Counted from the first letter of the stretch, positions 42,684 through 50,489 are shown. The stretch is DNA of 64,000 nucleotides from Acidobacteriota bacterium (GCA_039683095.1 JBDKSB010000004.1:18537-82536), one strand, 5' to 3'. Numbers and translations: made by a program. The notes: a model not told the origin generated them from the letters alone.

Positions 42684-42895
42684 TTATATAGTTATTTCAG
42701 TTTAAGGGCTGAAAAAGCGGCTTTTTCGGCGGTTTTTAGCCTGAAAAACGCATTTTATAGAAGGTATTTGACGGAAGATGCTACCGGGATCTCGAAAATG
42801 TGTTTTTCTTGGGAAAAAAGCGAGATCTATTGATTACGGAAGGCATAAAAAGAGCATTATTTCTTTTGTTTTGTTTTATTTGCGTTAGCCAAGGC
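42657..42895 (+). repeat. Family A element, copy A4 (complete, 239 bp)
   Basis: The termini GCCTTGGCTAACGCAA (42657-42672) and TTGCGTTAGCCAAGGC (42880-42895) are perfect inverted copies; the match extends to AAATA. The left subterminal AGCAGATAAT supplies the stop of the plus-strand gene. The right subterminal sequence supplies that of the minus-strand gene. A hairpin at 42788-42827 has stem GATCTCG/CGAGATC around TTTTTC...GAAAAA. An earlier CTTTTTCGGCGG unit lies at 42721. Confidence 0.92.
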
Positions 42896-43276
42896 ACCCA
42901 AGTCTGTCTTGATTTGAGTGGTCGAGATGCCTTCAGTCCGGGGCAGGTAAATGACCTCGCAGTAGGGCTTTAGGAAGTCGAATTCGCCTTTCCAGTCCTC
43001 GCCGATGACGAAGACCGAGACATGGTTCCTGACGACGTCTTCTATCTTCTGCTCCCAGCACGTCTCCGGGATGACCTCGTCGACGTACTTGATGGCCTCG
43101 AGGATCTGCTTGCGTTCGTCGTAGGTGTAGTAGGTCCGCTTGCCCTTGCCGGCGGTGAACTCGTCTGTCGAGAGGGCCACGATGAGGTAGTCGCCGAGCG
43201 CCTTGGCCCGGCGCAAAATATTGATGTGACCCCTGTGGATGAGGTCGAACGTGCCGTAGGTGATGACCTTCTTCAT
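42857..43276 (-). CDS. Glycerol-3-phosphate cytidylyltransferase-like nucleotidyltransferase (TagD family)
   Basis: 139 residues, close to TagD's usual length. It transfers CMP from CTP to a small phosphate such as glycerol-3-phosphate, giving an activated alcohol for surface polymers. Motifs: GTFDLIHRGHINILRRAKALGDYLIVALSTDEF (the HxGH nucleotide-binding site) and the late RTEGISTTQIK, both standard. ADP-heptose or FAD-type relatives are less likely at this length. The last dozen residues (ALANANKTKQKK) lie inside family A copy A4, so the natural end was probably near TDLG. A TTGTCA-18-TAAGAT promoter ends nine bases before the ATG. Confidence 0.9.
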   Translation of the reverse strand: MKKVITYGTFDLIHRGHINILRRAKALGDYLIVALSTDEFTAGKGKRTYYTYDERKQILEAIKYVDEVIPETCWEQKIEDVVRNHVSVFVIGEDWKGEFDFLKPYCEVIYLPRTEGISTTQIKTDLGALANANKTKQKK

Positions 43277-43285
43277 TATGGCCGT

Positions 43286-43315
43286 ATCTTAGCCCGAAGC
43301 GCTGCCGGTTGACAA
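43286..43315 (-). promoter_or_regulatory. Candidate promoter for the tagD-like gene
   Basis: Minus strand TTGTCA at 43310-43315, 18-base spacer, TAAGAT at 43286-43291. The ATG begins nine bases later and has no Shine-Dalgarno, so the transcript would be nearly leaderless. A TTGACA on the plus strand overlaps the same site (43309-43314), possibly serving the divergent serine hydrolase. Confidence 0.45.
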
Positions 43316-43344
43316 GCGCGCGCGGCCCGAATTACCATCCGGCC

Positions 43345-45054
43345 ATGGACAACCGATCCGTACGCCGCTTCCCTCGCCTTCTTCCGCCGATCCACGGCCG
43401 GGCTGCCGTCGCCATCCTGACGGCGCTCGTCCTCGTCTGCCTCGCGTCCTTCGCGTCTGTCGCCCGGGCCGCGGCCCCCGCCCGCTCCCCGGCCGCCGCC
43501 GTACTTCCGGCCGGATTCGACGCCCTTGTCGACCGGATCATGAAGGCCTTCGACGTGCCGGGCATGAGCGTCGCCGTGGTCAAGGACGGCCAGGTCGTCC
43601 TGGCCAAGGGCTACGGCGTCCGCAAGCTCGGCGAGCCGGCGCCCGTCGATGCCCGGACCCTTTTCGGCATCGCTTCGAACACCAAGGCCTTCACGGCCAC
43701 GGCCCTGGGCCTTCTCGTCGAGGAGGGCAAGATCGAGTGGGACGGCCCGGTCACGCGCTATCTGCCCTGGTTCCAGATGTGGGACCCGTACGTCACCCGC
43801 GAGATGACCGTGCGCGACCTGCTCGTCCACCGGAGCGGCCTCGGGCTCGGCGCGGGCGACCTCCTGCTCTGGCCGGAGTCGGACTACAGCCGGCGCCAGA
43901 TCGTCGGCCGCCTCCGCTTCATCCGGCCGGCCGCGAGCTTCCGCAGCGCCTACGCCTACGACAACATGCTCTATATCGCCGCGGGCGAGGTCATCGAGGC
44001 CGTGAGCGGCATGCGCTGGGAGGATTTCGTCGCCGAGCGGATCCTGAAGAAGGCCGGCCTGGCCTCGAGCCGTCCGCGCCACTCGGCCGAGCTGGCCGCC
44101 TCCCCCGGCGGGAACGTGGCCATCCCGCACGCGGTCGTCGACGGCCGGCCCGCGCCCGTCGCGGTCAGCGAGAACGACCACATGAACCCAGCCGGCGGCA
44201 TAATCTCGTGCGCCGAGGATATGGCCCGCTGGATGCTCATCCATCTCGGCGGCGGGAAGCTCCCGGACGGGACGCGGCTCTTCGGCGAAGGGACGGAGCG
44301 CCAGCTGACGACGCTGGTGACGCCCATCCCCATCAGCGAGCCGGCGCCGGAGCTGGCCGCCCAGCGCATGAACTTCAGCGGCTACGCGCTCGGCTTCCGG
44401 GTCAACGATTACCGCGGCCGCAAGGTCGTCAGCCACACGGGCGGCCTCTCGGGCTACGTCTCGAAGGTGGTCATGGTCCCCGAAGTCGGACTGGGCATCA
44501 CCGTCCTGACCAACCAGGAGGCGGACGAGGCCTACAACTCCGTCATCTACGCCGTCCTCGACCGCGTCCTGGGCGCGCCGGCGTACGATTGGGCCGCCGC
44601 TTATCTCAAAGTCAGCGAACGGGCCGGGGCCCGGACGGACGCGTCGCTGGCGGCGGCCGAGGCCAAGCGGGACCGGACGGCCAAACCGTCGCTCGCGCTG
44701 GCCGCCTACGCCGGGGCCTACGAGGACGCCTGGTACGGCCCGATCGATATCACAGTCGAGGGCGGGGGCGCGGGAACCGGGGGAAACGAGGGCGGCCCGG
44801 CCAAGCTGGTCATGAAATTCGCCAAGACGCCGGGGATGGTCGGCGACATGGAACCCTGGAGCCGGGAGACGTTCGTCGTCCGGTGGCGGGACCGGGAGCT
44901 CCGGGCCGACACCTACGTCACCTTCGTCATCGATCCGGACGGCGCGATCGTCGAGGCCCGGATGAAGCCGTTCTCGCCGGACACGGATTTCAGCTACGAC
45001 TTCCAGGACTTGTTGCTCAAGAGAGTAGCCTTGGCTAACGCAAATAACAGATAA
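43345..45054 (+). CDS. Serine hydrolase, beta-lactamase/S12 family with C-terminal DUF3471 domain
   Basis: 569 residues. I chose the ATG at 43345; no clear Shine-Dalgarno. A signal peptide or anchor lies at about 20-40. The penicillin-binding-protein-type fold has SxxK as SNTK (Ser at about 111), YxN as YDN (about 205) and HTGG (about 364) in place of KTG, as in class C-like esterases and peptidases. DUF3471 spans about 455-560 (YAGAYEDAWYGPIDI...SYDFQDLLL). It is exported and probably hydrolyses a D-amino acid peptide or ester; true beta-lactamase activity is unlikely. Family members usually stop shortly after the DFQDL strand. Here the extra LANANNR is encoded by family A copy A5. Confidence 0.88.
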   Translation: MDNRSVRRFPRLLPPIHGRAAVAILTALVLVCLASFASVARAAAPARSPAAAVLPAGFDALVDRIMKAFDVPGMSVAVVKDGQVVLAKGYGVRKLGEPAPVDARTLFGIASNTKAFTATALGLLVEEGKIEWDGPVTRYLPWFQMWDPYVTREMTVRDLLVHRSGLGLGAGDLLLWPESDYSRRQIVGRLRFIRPAASFRSAYAYDNMLYIAAGEVIEAVSGMRWEDFVAERILKKAGLASSRPRHSAELAASPGGNVAIPHAVVDGRPAPVAVSENDHMNPAGGIISCAEDMARWMLIHLGGGKLPDGTRLFGEGTERQLTTLVTPIPISEPAPELAAQRMNFSGYALGFRVNDYRGRKVVSHTGGLSGYVSKVVMVPEVGLGITVLTNQEADEAYNSVIYAVLDRVLGAPAYDWAAAYLKVSERAGARTDASLAAAEAKRDRTAKPSLALAAYAGAYEDAWYGPIDITVEGGGAGTGGNEGGPAKLVMKFAKTPGMVGDMEPWSRETFVVRWRDRELRADTYVTFVIDPDGAIVEARMKPFSPDTDFSYDFQDLLLKRVALANANNR

Positions 45055-45266
45055 TAAAATGGTTACCGGCTATTTTCGCATAGGGCTCCAGGTTAGGCTG
45101 GACAGTTTTACAGGGAAAAAGAGCAATGTGGGGCTATGTAAAGCAAATTGCAGGCGTAGCTTCTAAAACTCCTTTTTTCCCACGAAAAAAGCGCTACCTA
45201 CAGTTTGGCGAGGGCCTCAAAAAAGCGCTATTTCTTTTCATTTGTTTAAGTTGCGTTAGCCAAGGC
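45028..45266 (+). repeat. Family A element, copy A5 (complete, 239 bp)
   Basis: Left terminus GCCTTGGCTAACGCAA at 45028-45043; right terminus at 45251-45266 is its perfect complement. It has the same length as A4, but the interior has diverged. Left subterminal AAATAACAGATAAT gives the upstream stop. A hairpin at 45156-45197 has outer stem GTAGC/GCTAC around TTTTTT...AAAAAA. The right end is two bases from the ATG of the next gene, unlike other copies. Confidence 0.92.
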
Positions 45267-45268
45267 AC

Positions 45269-46582
45269 ATGAAAAGACGGACGTTCGTCAGGGATTCGGC
45301 ACTGCTGGGCGGCGGAACGGTTCTATTCGGCGGCGCTTTCGCCTGCCGCAGCGCGGGCATAGGATCACGGGCGGTCGGACTGGCAGCTACCGCGGCTGCC
45401 GCAGCCGCCCCACCCTCATCCCCGACCGCAGCCGCCGCTTCTCCCGCCCACAGCCGGGTCGTGGCCGTGGCCGCCGACGACATGCTCATCGACCTCGACT
45501 ACAATCCGGCGGCCGTCCACCGGGCTTTCGAATCGGGGCTGAAGGAGCTGACCGGAGAGAAGACGCTCGCCGGGGCCTGGTCCTCGCTCGTCTCCCCCTC
45601 CGATGTCGTCGGCATCAAGATCAACTGCATCGGCGCGCCGCGGATCTCGTCGTCGATCGCCTCGATCAACGAGACTATCGCTGGCCTCAAGAGCGCCGGC
45701 GTCCGCGAGAACGCCATCGTTGTCTGGGACCGAGGCGACCGCGACTTCCGGCGGACCGGCCTGGCCCTCAACCGGAGCGCGACCGGCGTCCGGGTCCAGG
45801 GCTGCTCGTCCGAGTGGGAGGGCGTCGTCCCCTGGGTGCCGGGCTATGACCGGAATGTCTTCGTCTCGTTCGAGGACGGAACGCTCAGGAAGTTCCGGGA
45901 GCTGGCCGCCCGCGGCTTCACCAGGGACGCGACGCAGCGCGAGATCTTCAACTCGGTCACCTGGCTCTGGACGCTCATCCAGCAGGGCAACGCCAAGGCG
46001 GCGAAATACGACAAGGAGATCCGCCGCCTCTATACCGACGCTAACGACCGCGAGGCCATCCGGCGCGTCGCCGACGAGGTCGCCGGCGAGTTCGACGGCG
46101 TCGTCATCGAGGACGAGGAGAAGTCCCATTTCGCCGACATCGTAACCAAGGACATCACCAAGCTAGTCAACATCGCTGTCCTCAAGCACAACGAGGACAG
46201 CGGCGTCACCTGGGCCGCGAAGAACATCGCCCTGGGTGTGACGACGAACAAAGTCCGGTTCCACATCGACTTCTGCGAGAAGTCGATCCCCGAGATCCTG
46301 GCCCAGCCCTGCCTCCGCGACAAGACCGTCCTCCACATCGGCGAGGCGGCCAAGATCTCGACCGTCAGCGTGGCCGGGGCCCAGATCGCCCGCGACAACC
46401 GCATCTTTTTCAGCCGCGACCCGGTGGCCATGGACCGGATCGGGCTCGACATCCTCGAGGAGAAGCGGGCGGCCCAGGGGCTCGGATCTATCCGGGCCCA
46501 GGCGACGCACATCGCCGCCTGCGCGAAACGGGGGTTGGGGACGGACGACCCCTCGCGGATCGATTATCGTAGCCTTGGCTAA
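45269..46582 (+). CDS. DUF362 domain protein, Tat-exported
   Basis: 437 residues. MKRRTFVRDSALLGGGTVLFGGAFAC is a twin-arginine signal, possibly with a lipid Cys at about 26. An Ala-rich linker leads to the DUF362 domain at about 105-430: LVSPSDVVGIKINCIGAP, AIVVWDRGDRDF, HFADIVTKDITKLVNIAVLKHNEDSGVTWAAKNIALGVTTN, and SRDPVAMDRIGLDIL near the end. DUF362 is a widespread family of unproven function, often next to redox proteins and sometimes fused to ferredoxin domains; none is fused here. The gene starts two bases after element A5, whose terminal AAGG is the only ribosome-binding-like sequence. It ends SLG with the stop inside element A6. Confidence 0.85.
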   Translation: MKRRTFVRDSALLGGGTVLFGGAFACRSAGIGSRAVGLAATAAAAAAPPSSPTAAAASPAHSRVVAVAADDMLIDLDYNPAAVHRAFESGLKELTGEKTLAGAWSSLVSPSDVVGIKINCIGAPRISSSIASINETIAGLKSAGVRENAIVVWDRGDRDFRRTGLALNRSATGVRVQGCSSEWEGVVPWVPGYDRNVFVSFEDGTLRKFRELAARGFTRDATQREIFNSVTWLWTLIQQGNAKAAKYDKEIRRLYTDANDREAIRRVADEVAGEFDGVVIEDEEKSHFADIVTKDITKLVNIAVLKHNEDSGVTWAAKNIALGVTTNKVRFHIDFCEKSIPEILAQPCLRDKTVLHIGEAAKISTVSVAGAQIARDNRIFFSRDPVAMDRIGLDILEEKRAAQGLGSIRAQATHIAACAKRGLGTDDPSRIDYRSLG

Positions 46583-46801
46583 GGCAAATAGCAGATAATA
46601 TTATAATAATCTAAGATTAAGGGCTCCAAAAGGGCCTTAAATTCACTTTTTCGCCGGCAAATAGCCAAAACCGCATACTCAGGATTCGGGGGATAATCCT
46701 GGAAGCGGCTTTTTACGGCCAAAAATCGCGATTAAGCCCTTAAGAAGCGTTTCAGAAAGCGGCTTATTGATTCGTTATCTGTCGGTTGCGTTAGCCAAGG
46801 C
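46572..46801 (+). repeat. Family A element, copy A6 (complete, 230 bp)
   Basis: Left terminus GCCTTGGCTAAGGCAA (one change) at 46572-46587; right terminus TTGCGTTAGCCAAGGC at 46786-46801. The DUF362 stop TAA lies inside the left terminus. The interior carries CTTTTTCGCCGGCAAATAG near 46648, an AGGATT/AATCCT hairpin at 46681-46700 and TTTTTACGGCCAAAAA at 46710-46725. Confidence 0.9.
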
Positions 46802-46859
46802 ACATCGCCCAAGCAGCTAATAGCCGCCAGCGGAGTTACTGAAAAGAGGCAAGAGAACG

Positions 46860-46980
46860 AACTAGACACCTCGCGTGAGAAAAGCGTTTTTTGCCGGGAA
46901 AAAGACGGGCTGATTAGTTTTACGATGGGACCAAATTGGCGCTTATTTGTTTATTTTATGCTAGTTGCGTTAGCCAAGGC
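46860..46980 (+). repeat. Family A element, copy A7 (right part only)
   Basis: Lies directly after A6. Right terminus TTGCGTTAGCCAAGGC at 46965-46980, one hairpin GCGTTTTTTGCCGGGAAAAAGACG near 46882, and the right subterminal GCGCTTATTTGTTTATTTTA. There is no left terminus. The minus-strand O-antigen ligase gene reads into it and stops at 46951. A6 and A7 together fill the 368-base gap. Confidence 0.8.
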
Positions 46981-49311
46981 AGCCCGGAGGACGTCCGGCG
47001 AGCCGTAGCTACGGATCCAGCGGCCCTCGAGCTTGGCCCGGAAAGTGGGGTCGCGGGCGACCATCGCCCGGTACAGCCCGGCCGCGTAGGCCTTCTCACC
47101 CTCCTCGAGCGTCGGCCACCAGGTGAAATAGAGGAACTGGACGTTGAGGTTTATCGTCTCGTCGGCCGGCTTGAACAGCAGCGCCTGCCTGAAATAGGCC
47201 CGGGCCCGGTCCTGGTAGGTCATGAGAGGGAAATTGTAGAGGAGATAGACCGTGCCCATCTCGTAATGCGCGCCGGCATCGATCGGGTTCGCGGCGATGG
47301 CCTGGCCGTACCGGGCGACGGCCCGGTCGCAGTACGTGTCGCGGTCTTCGTCACGGCCGGAATCGTTCGCGACCCGGGCCATCTCCAGCTCAAGCCGGGC
47401 CGATTCGACCTGGAAGACCGCCAGGGGCGAGACGGACGCGGCTTCGGCCAGGCGCGCCTCGAGTGACGGGAACGCGCTCTCGACGCTTCGGGCCCGGGCC
47501 CTTTCCCGCCGGTACGCGGCAAGGTCCCGGAAGCCCGCGAAATCGCGGACGGCCGGGATGAAGACCGCGACCGCCAGGCCGCCGGCGAGAACGAGGCGGA
47601 GACAATGGCCGTGGTTTGACGGCCGCCGCCGGGAGCCGAAGGCCGCCTGCCCCTGCCCCTGCCCCTGCCCCCGGGACTTCTCTTTTTCTTCCGCTCGCGA
47701 CATGTCCCCGTTCCCATCCCCGTTCCTGGCCAGCACGGCGACGCCGAGCATGGCCAGGGTCGTGAAATAGACCGCGTTGGCCGTGATCTGAAGGTTGAAA
47801 TCCGTGAAGCCGTGGACGAGCAGGGCCGCGACCCCGAGGATGGCCCCGAGCCCCAGGCCCTTGGCGAACGAGCTCCGGCGCCGCCTCCACATCCCGGCGA
47901 GCCAGATGACGAGCCCGATCCCGGCGACGGCGAGCGCCACGCCCCCGACGATCCCGTTCTCGGCCGCGGTCTCCAGGTAATCGTTGTGGGCGAACGACAG
48001 CCGCAGCCTGTCGTCGACCTTCTCGTACATGGCGTAAGCGTTGACGTAGGTGCCCTTGCCCGTCCCCGTCCATGGGTAATCGCCTATCATCTCGAGCGTG
48101 TTCCTATAGAACGTCCGGCGGGCCTCCGCCGAGATGTCGACCTCCGAGAACCGCCTGATGACCGGACCGATCCCTATCCAGACAGCCGCGGCCATGATCA
48201 GGACGAGGACGAGCCTGACGATCCGGCCGAAGCGGCGACGGTCATCAGGCCCGTCATGCCCGGCCCGCCCGCCATGCCGGCCGATATGTCCGTTTCCCGG
48301 CCCGCCCGACTCTGCGCCCCCTTCTCCTCCACCTTCCCCGTCCTCCTCCGAGAACTCGCGCCACGAGGCGACCGCCGCAGCGGCCAGCACCGCGGTGACG
48401 GCCAGGACCATGATGCCCGACCGCGATTTTGAGAAGATGAGCCCGACTCCGATGAAGACGGGCGCCAGCCCCAACAAGAGCGTCCACTGCAGGCTCTCCT
48501 GGCTGAACCAGAGGATCCGCCGCCGCAGCGACAGGCCCTTCTCCATGGCGAAATAGCGGGCCTTGACCAGGAGATAGCCGAGGCTCAGGGGAAAGGCCAT
48601 CTCCATGAATCCGGCGAAGTGGTTGCGGTTGACGAACGTGCCCGTGACCGCGCCCAGGCCGTAATGCTTGGGCCGGCCGAAGATCATCTCGTGGCCGCTG
48701 AGGGTCTCGGCCAGGCCATAGAAAGCCTGAAACAGGGCGGAGGCCAGTATGACGATGACCATGATCTCGGCCCGGCCGCGGCTCCGGACCGTGCGCAGGA
48801 CCAGGTAGCCGAAGAGGCCGTAGCAGACGATCAGGACCAGCTCGTAGACGCTCGCCGCCGGGTTGAGCGAGAGCCTCAGCCACGACGAGGGCGCCGTGAT
48901 GGCGTCGCGCACCAGGCCGGCGTGGATGCCGTAGGCCCGGGGCGACAGGACCTTGACCAGGGCCGCCGGGATAGGAGCGATCTGAAGGGCCGAAAAACCC
49001 AGGAAAACGCCGATCAGCACCTTGACGAAGCCGGGCAGACGGCCGTCCAGTCGCCTGTCGCCGTTGGCGCGACCGCCCGATCCATACCGGCTGGACAGGC
49101 CTGGACCGAGGATCCGCTCCTCCTGCCACTCGGCCAGCCCGGAACGGACCGATCGGCGGCGGCCGAAAAGGCGGCTCCCGACGTAGAGCAGGAACAGGGA
49201 TATGGTCGCCGCCTCGAAGACGAACACCGACCATTCCTCGACCGACCCGATTGGCAGAGGGACGAAGACAAGGACGGCGCAGAGACCTCCGAAGACGATT
49301 CGATCGATCAC
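46951..49311 (-). CDS. O-antigen ligase/Wzy-like membrane protein with C-terminal periplasmic domain
   Basis: 786 residues; GTG start. The N-terminal two thirds hold about ten or more transmembrane segments (LCAVLVFVPLPIG, ISLFLLYVG, VLIGVFLGFSALQI, FGYLVLRTV and more). The O-antigen ligase family loop is seen as TGTFVNRNHFAGFMEMAFPLSLGYLL, and a second conserved patch is YPWTGTGKGTYVNAYAMYEK with LSFAHNDYLETAAENGIVG. The C-terminal part (about 600-780) is a TPR-like helical domain. It should join or polymerise surface glycans in the inner membrane, fitting the adjacent polysaccharide cluster. The final ALANATSIK is encoded by family A copy A7. Confidence 0.9.
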   Translation of the reverse strand: MIDRIVFGGLCAVLVFVPLPIGSVEEWSVFVFEAATISLFLLYVGSRLFGRRRSVRSGLAEWQEERILGPGLSSRYGSGGRANGDRRLDGRLPGFVKVLIGVFLGFSALQIAPIPAALVKVLSPRAYGIHAGLVRDAITAPSSWLRLSLNPAASVYELVLIVCYGLFGYLVLRTVRSRGRAEIMVIVILASALFQAFYGLAETLSGHEMIFGRPKHYGLGAVTGTFVNRNHFAGFMEMAFPLSLGYLLVKARYFAMEKGLSLRRRILWFSQESLQWTLLLGLAPVFIGVGLIFSKSRSGIMVLAVTAVLAAAAVASWREFSEEDGEGGGEGGAESGGPGNGHIGRHGGRAGHDGPDDRRRFGRIVRLVLVLIMAAAVWIGIGPVIRRFSEVDISAEARRTFYRNTLEMIGDYPWTGTGKGTYVNAYAMYEKVDDRLRLSFAHNDYLETAAENGIVGGVALAVAGIGLVIWLAGMWRRRRSSFAKGLGLGAILGVAALLVHGFTDFNLQITANAVYFTTLAMLGVAVLARNGDGNGDMSRAEEKEKSRGQGQGQGQAAFGSRRRPSNHGHCLRLVLAGGLAVAVFIPAVRDFAGFRDLAAYRRERARARSVESAFPSLEARLAEAASVSPLAVFQVESARLELEMARVANDSGRDEDRDTYCDRAVARYGQAIAANPIDAGAHYEMGTVYLLYNFPLMTYQDRARAYFRQALLFKPADETINLNVQFLYFTWWPTLEEGEKAYAAGLYRAMVARDPTFRAKLEGRWIRSYGSPDVLRAALANATSIK

Positions 49312-49646
49312 GATTGTTCCGTGCGGATATATTATTGGATATGAGGGAGGAGGGTCAAGGGAAAGGATAGATAAGAAGGGATCAATGAAACTTCCCTCTC
49401 AGCCCGGCGGGCTCCTCCGGACCGGCAATGATTATCGCTCCCTCATCTCCGCAGCCTTCCGTCCGCCGCAGAATGGGGCTTTGCAGGAAGGAACCTGGTC
49501 TTCGCAAAGCGGCAAGCCTGCCGTTTTGCGAAAACCAAGTCGCTTCTTTCTCTTCAAAGATAATGGGAAAAAGGAAGGGAAAGAGGACGGAGGGGGGGAT
49601 CCAGCGAAAGACGGCCTGGAAGAATAGCCGAGAGTGCTTCTACTCC
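49312..49646. other. Non-coding region with a 14-bp hairpin upstream of repeat A8
   Basis: No supported gene; a short plus-strand frame here has no family likeness and unusual composition. A hairpin at 49501-49532 pairs TTCGCAAAGCGGCA with TGCCGTTTTGCGAA (one G-U) around AGCC. Purine-rich, lower-GC sequence follows. It could be the remnant of a gene or an RNA, but nothing identifies one. Confidence 0.4.
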
Positions 49647-49883
49647 GGCTTGGCTAACACTAATAAAAGATAATATTCATTTTGCACTGCATGCGGGGTC
49701 GTTTCAAAACTCGCTATCGTGGCTTTTCAGGTGGAAAAACGCAAATACGGCTGGTCTCTGTCTTGAAACTCTGGAAAGACATACAAGCTCTTTTTCGCCG
49801 GAAAAAGAGGTCCTTCAAACTGAAGGCAGGGAACGGTATTCCAGCTATTTCTTTTTTTTGCCGATGTTTACGTTAGCCAAGGC
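49647..49883 (+). repeat. Family A element, copy A8 (complete, 237 bp)
   Basis: Left terminus GGCTTGGCTAAC at 49647 with the AAAAGATAAT subterminal; right terminus TTACGTTAGCCAAGGC at 49868-49883. It contains the cleanest hairpin of the family: CTCTTTTTC (49788-49796), loop GCCG, GAAAAAGAG (49801-49809). The right end is three bases from the stop of the minus-strand gene 49887-50399. Confidence 0.9.
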
Positions 49884-49886
49884 AAA

Positions 49887-50399
49887 TCAGTCGATGATCG
49901 GAGAGGCTTCTTCCTCGGCCAGCGCGACGGCGAACAGCGCGATTTCCACCGCGGCCACGACGGTCAGGATGCCCGCCGGCGACTTGAAGAAATCGACGAT
50001 GGTCGCCTTCTTCTTCCAGGTGCTGCCCTGCTGCAGCATGACCGGGGAATTGCCCGGCTTCATGGCCACCGAGAGCTTGGCCAGCGAGTCCGCCTTGATC
50101 ATGATGCTGTAATGGAAATTGTAGGAGCCGCTCGGCCCCTGGACGCCCATCACGTAGCGCCCTTCCTCGATCGCCGGGATCTTGTACATCCCGTCGGGGT
50201 CGCTCGGTTCGCTCTCATATTCCTTCTGGGTGCTCAGGTTCCGCAGCCTGACGACGGCGTTGCGGACCGGGGTCCTCATATCTTCGTTGTAGATATGGCC
50301 GACCAGCGCTCCATTCCCCCTCGGGGCCGCGAACTGCGGCAGCGGAACAATCAGCAGGACGAAGGCTCCGATCACAAAAGCAACAAGGCATTTCTTCAT
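49887..50399 (-). CDS. Small carboxypeptidase-regulatory-like domain protein 1
   Basis: 170 residues. GGGAGG precedes the ATG. Signal peptide 1-24, then a single beta-sandwich of the CarboxypepD_reg/Cna-B type (ALVGHIYNEDMRTPVRNAVVRLRNLSTQKEYESEPSDPDGMYKIPAIEEGRYVMGV). A C-terminal transmembrane helix (ILTVVAAVEIALFAVALAE) precedes a short tail EEEASPIID. A paralogue lies 90 bases upstream with the same layout and tail. They lie between the CpsB phosphatase and O-antigen ligase genes, so they may help anchor or assemble the surface polysaccharide (inference). Function not established. Confidence 0.8.
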   Translation of the reverse strand: MKKCLVAFVIGAFVLLIVPLPQFAAPRGNGALVGHIYNEDMRTPVRNAVVRLRNLSTQKEYESEPSDPDGMYKIPAIEEGRYVMGVQGPSGSYNFHYSIMIKADSLAKLSVAMKPGNSPVMLQQGSTWKKKATIVDFFKSPAGILTVVAAVEIALFAVALAEEEASPIID

Positions 50400-50431
50400 G
50401 CGCGCTCCTCCCTTCCGGGGCTTTCTTTATG

Positions 50432-50458
50432 ATTATTCATATCAGCGGGTTATGTCAA
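50432..50458 (-). promoter_or_regulatory. Candidate promoter for small carboxypeptidase-regulatory protein 1
   Basis: Minus strand TTGACA at 50453-50458 and AATAAT at 50432-50437 with a short 15-base spacer, about 30 bases before the ATG at 50399. Confidence 0.4.
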
Positions 50459-50489
50459 GGAAAATTATCGGACGCGGGCTCGACGGGGC

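Noticed and set aside
49428..49673. 81-codon frame ending LANTNKR in repeat A8
   Set aside because: It reads into a family A terminus like real genes do, but has no Shine-Dalgarno, no recognisable domain and odd composition; kept only as a possible relict.
34160..49883. Calling the family A copies true integron attC sites
   Set aside because: Position and polarity fit, but length (230-260 bp), the GTTAGCC box, genes on both strands and the lack of an integrase do not; left as a hypothesis.
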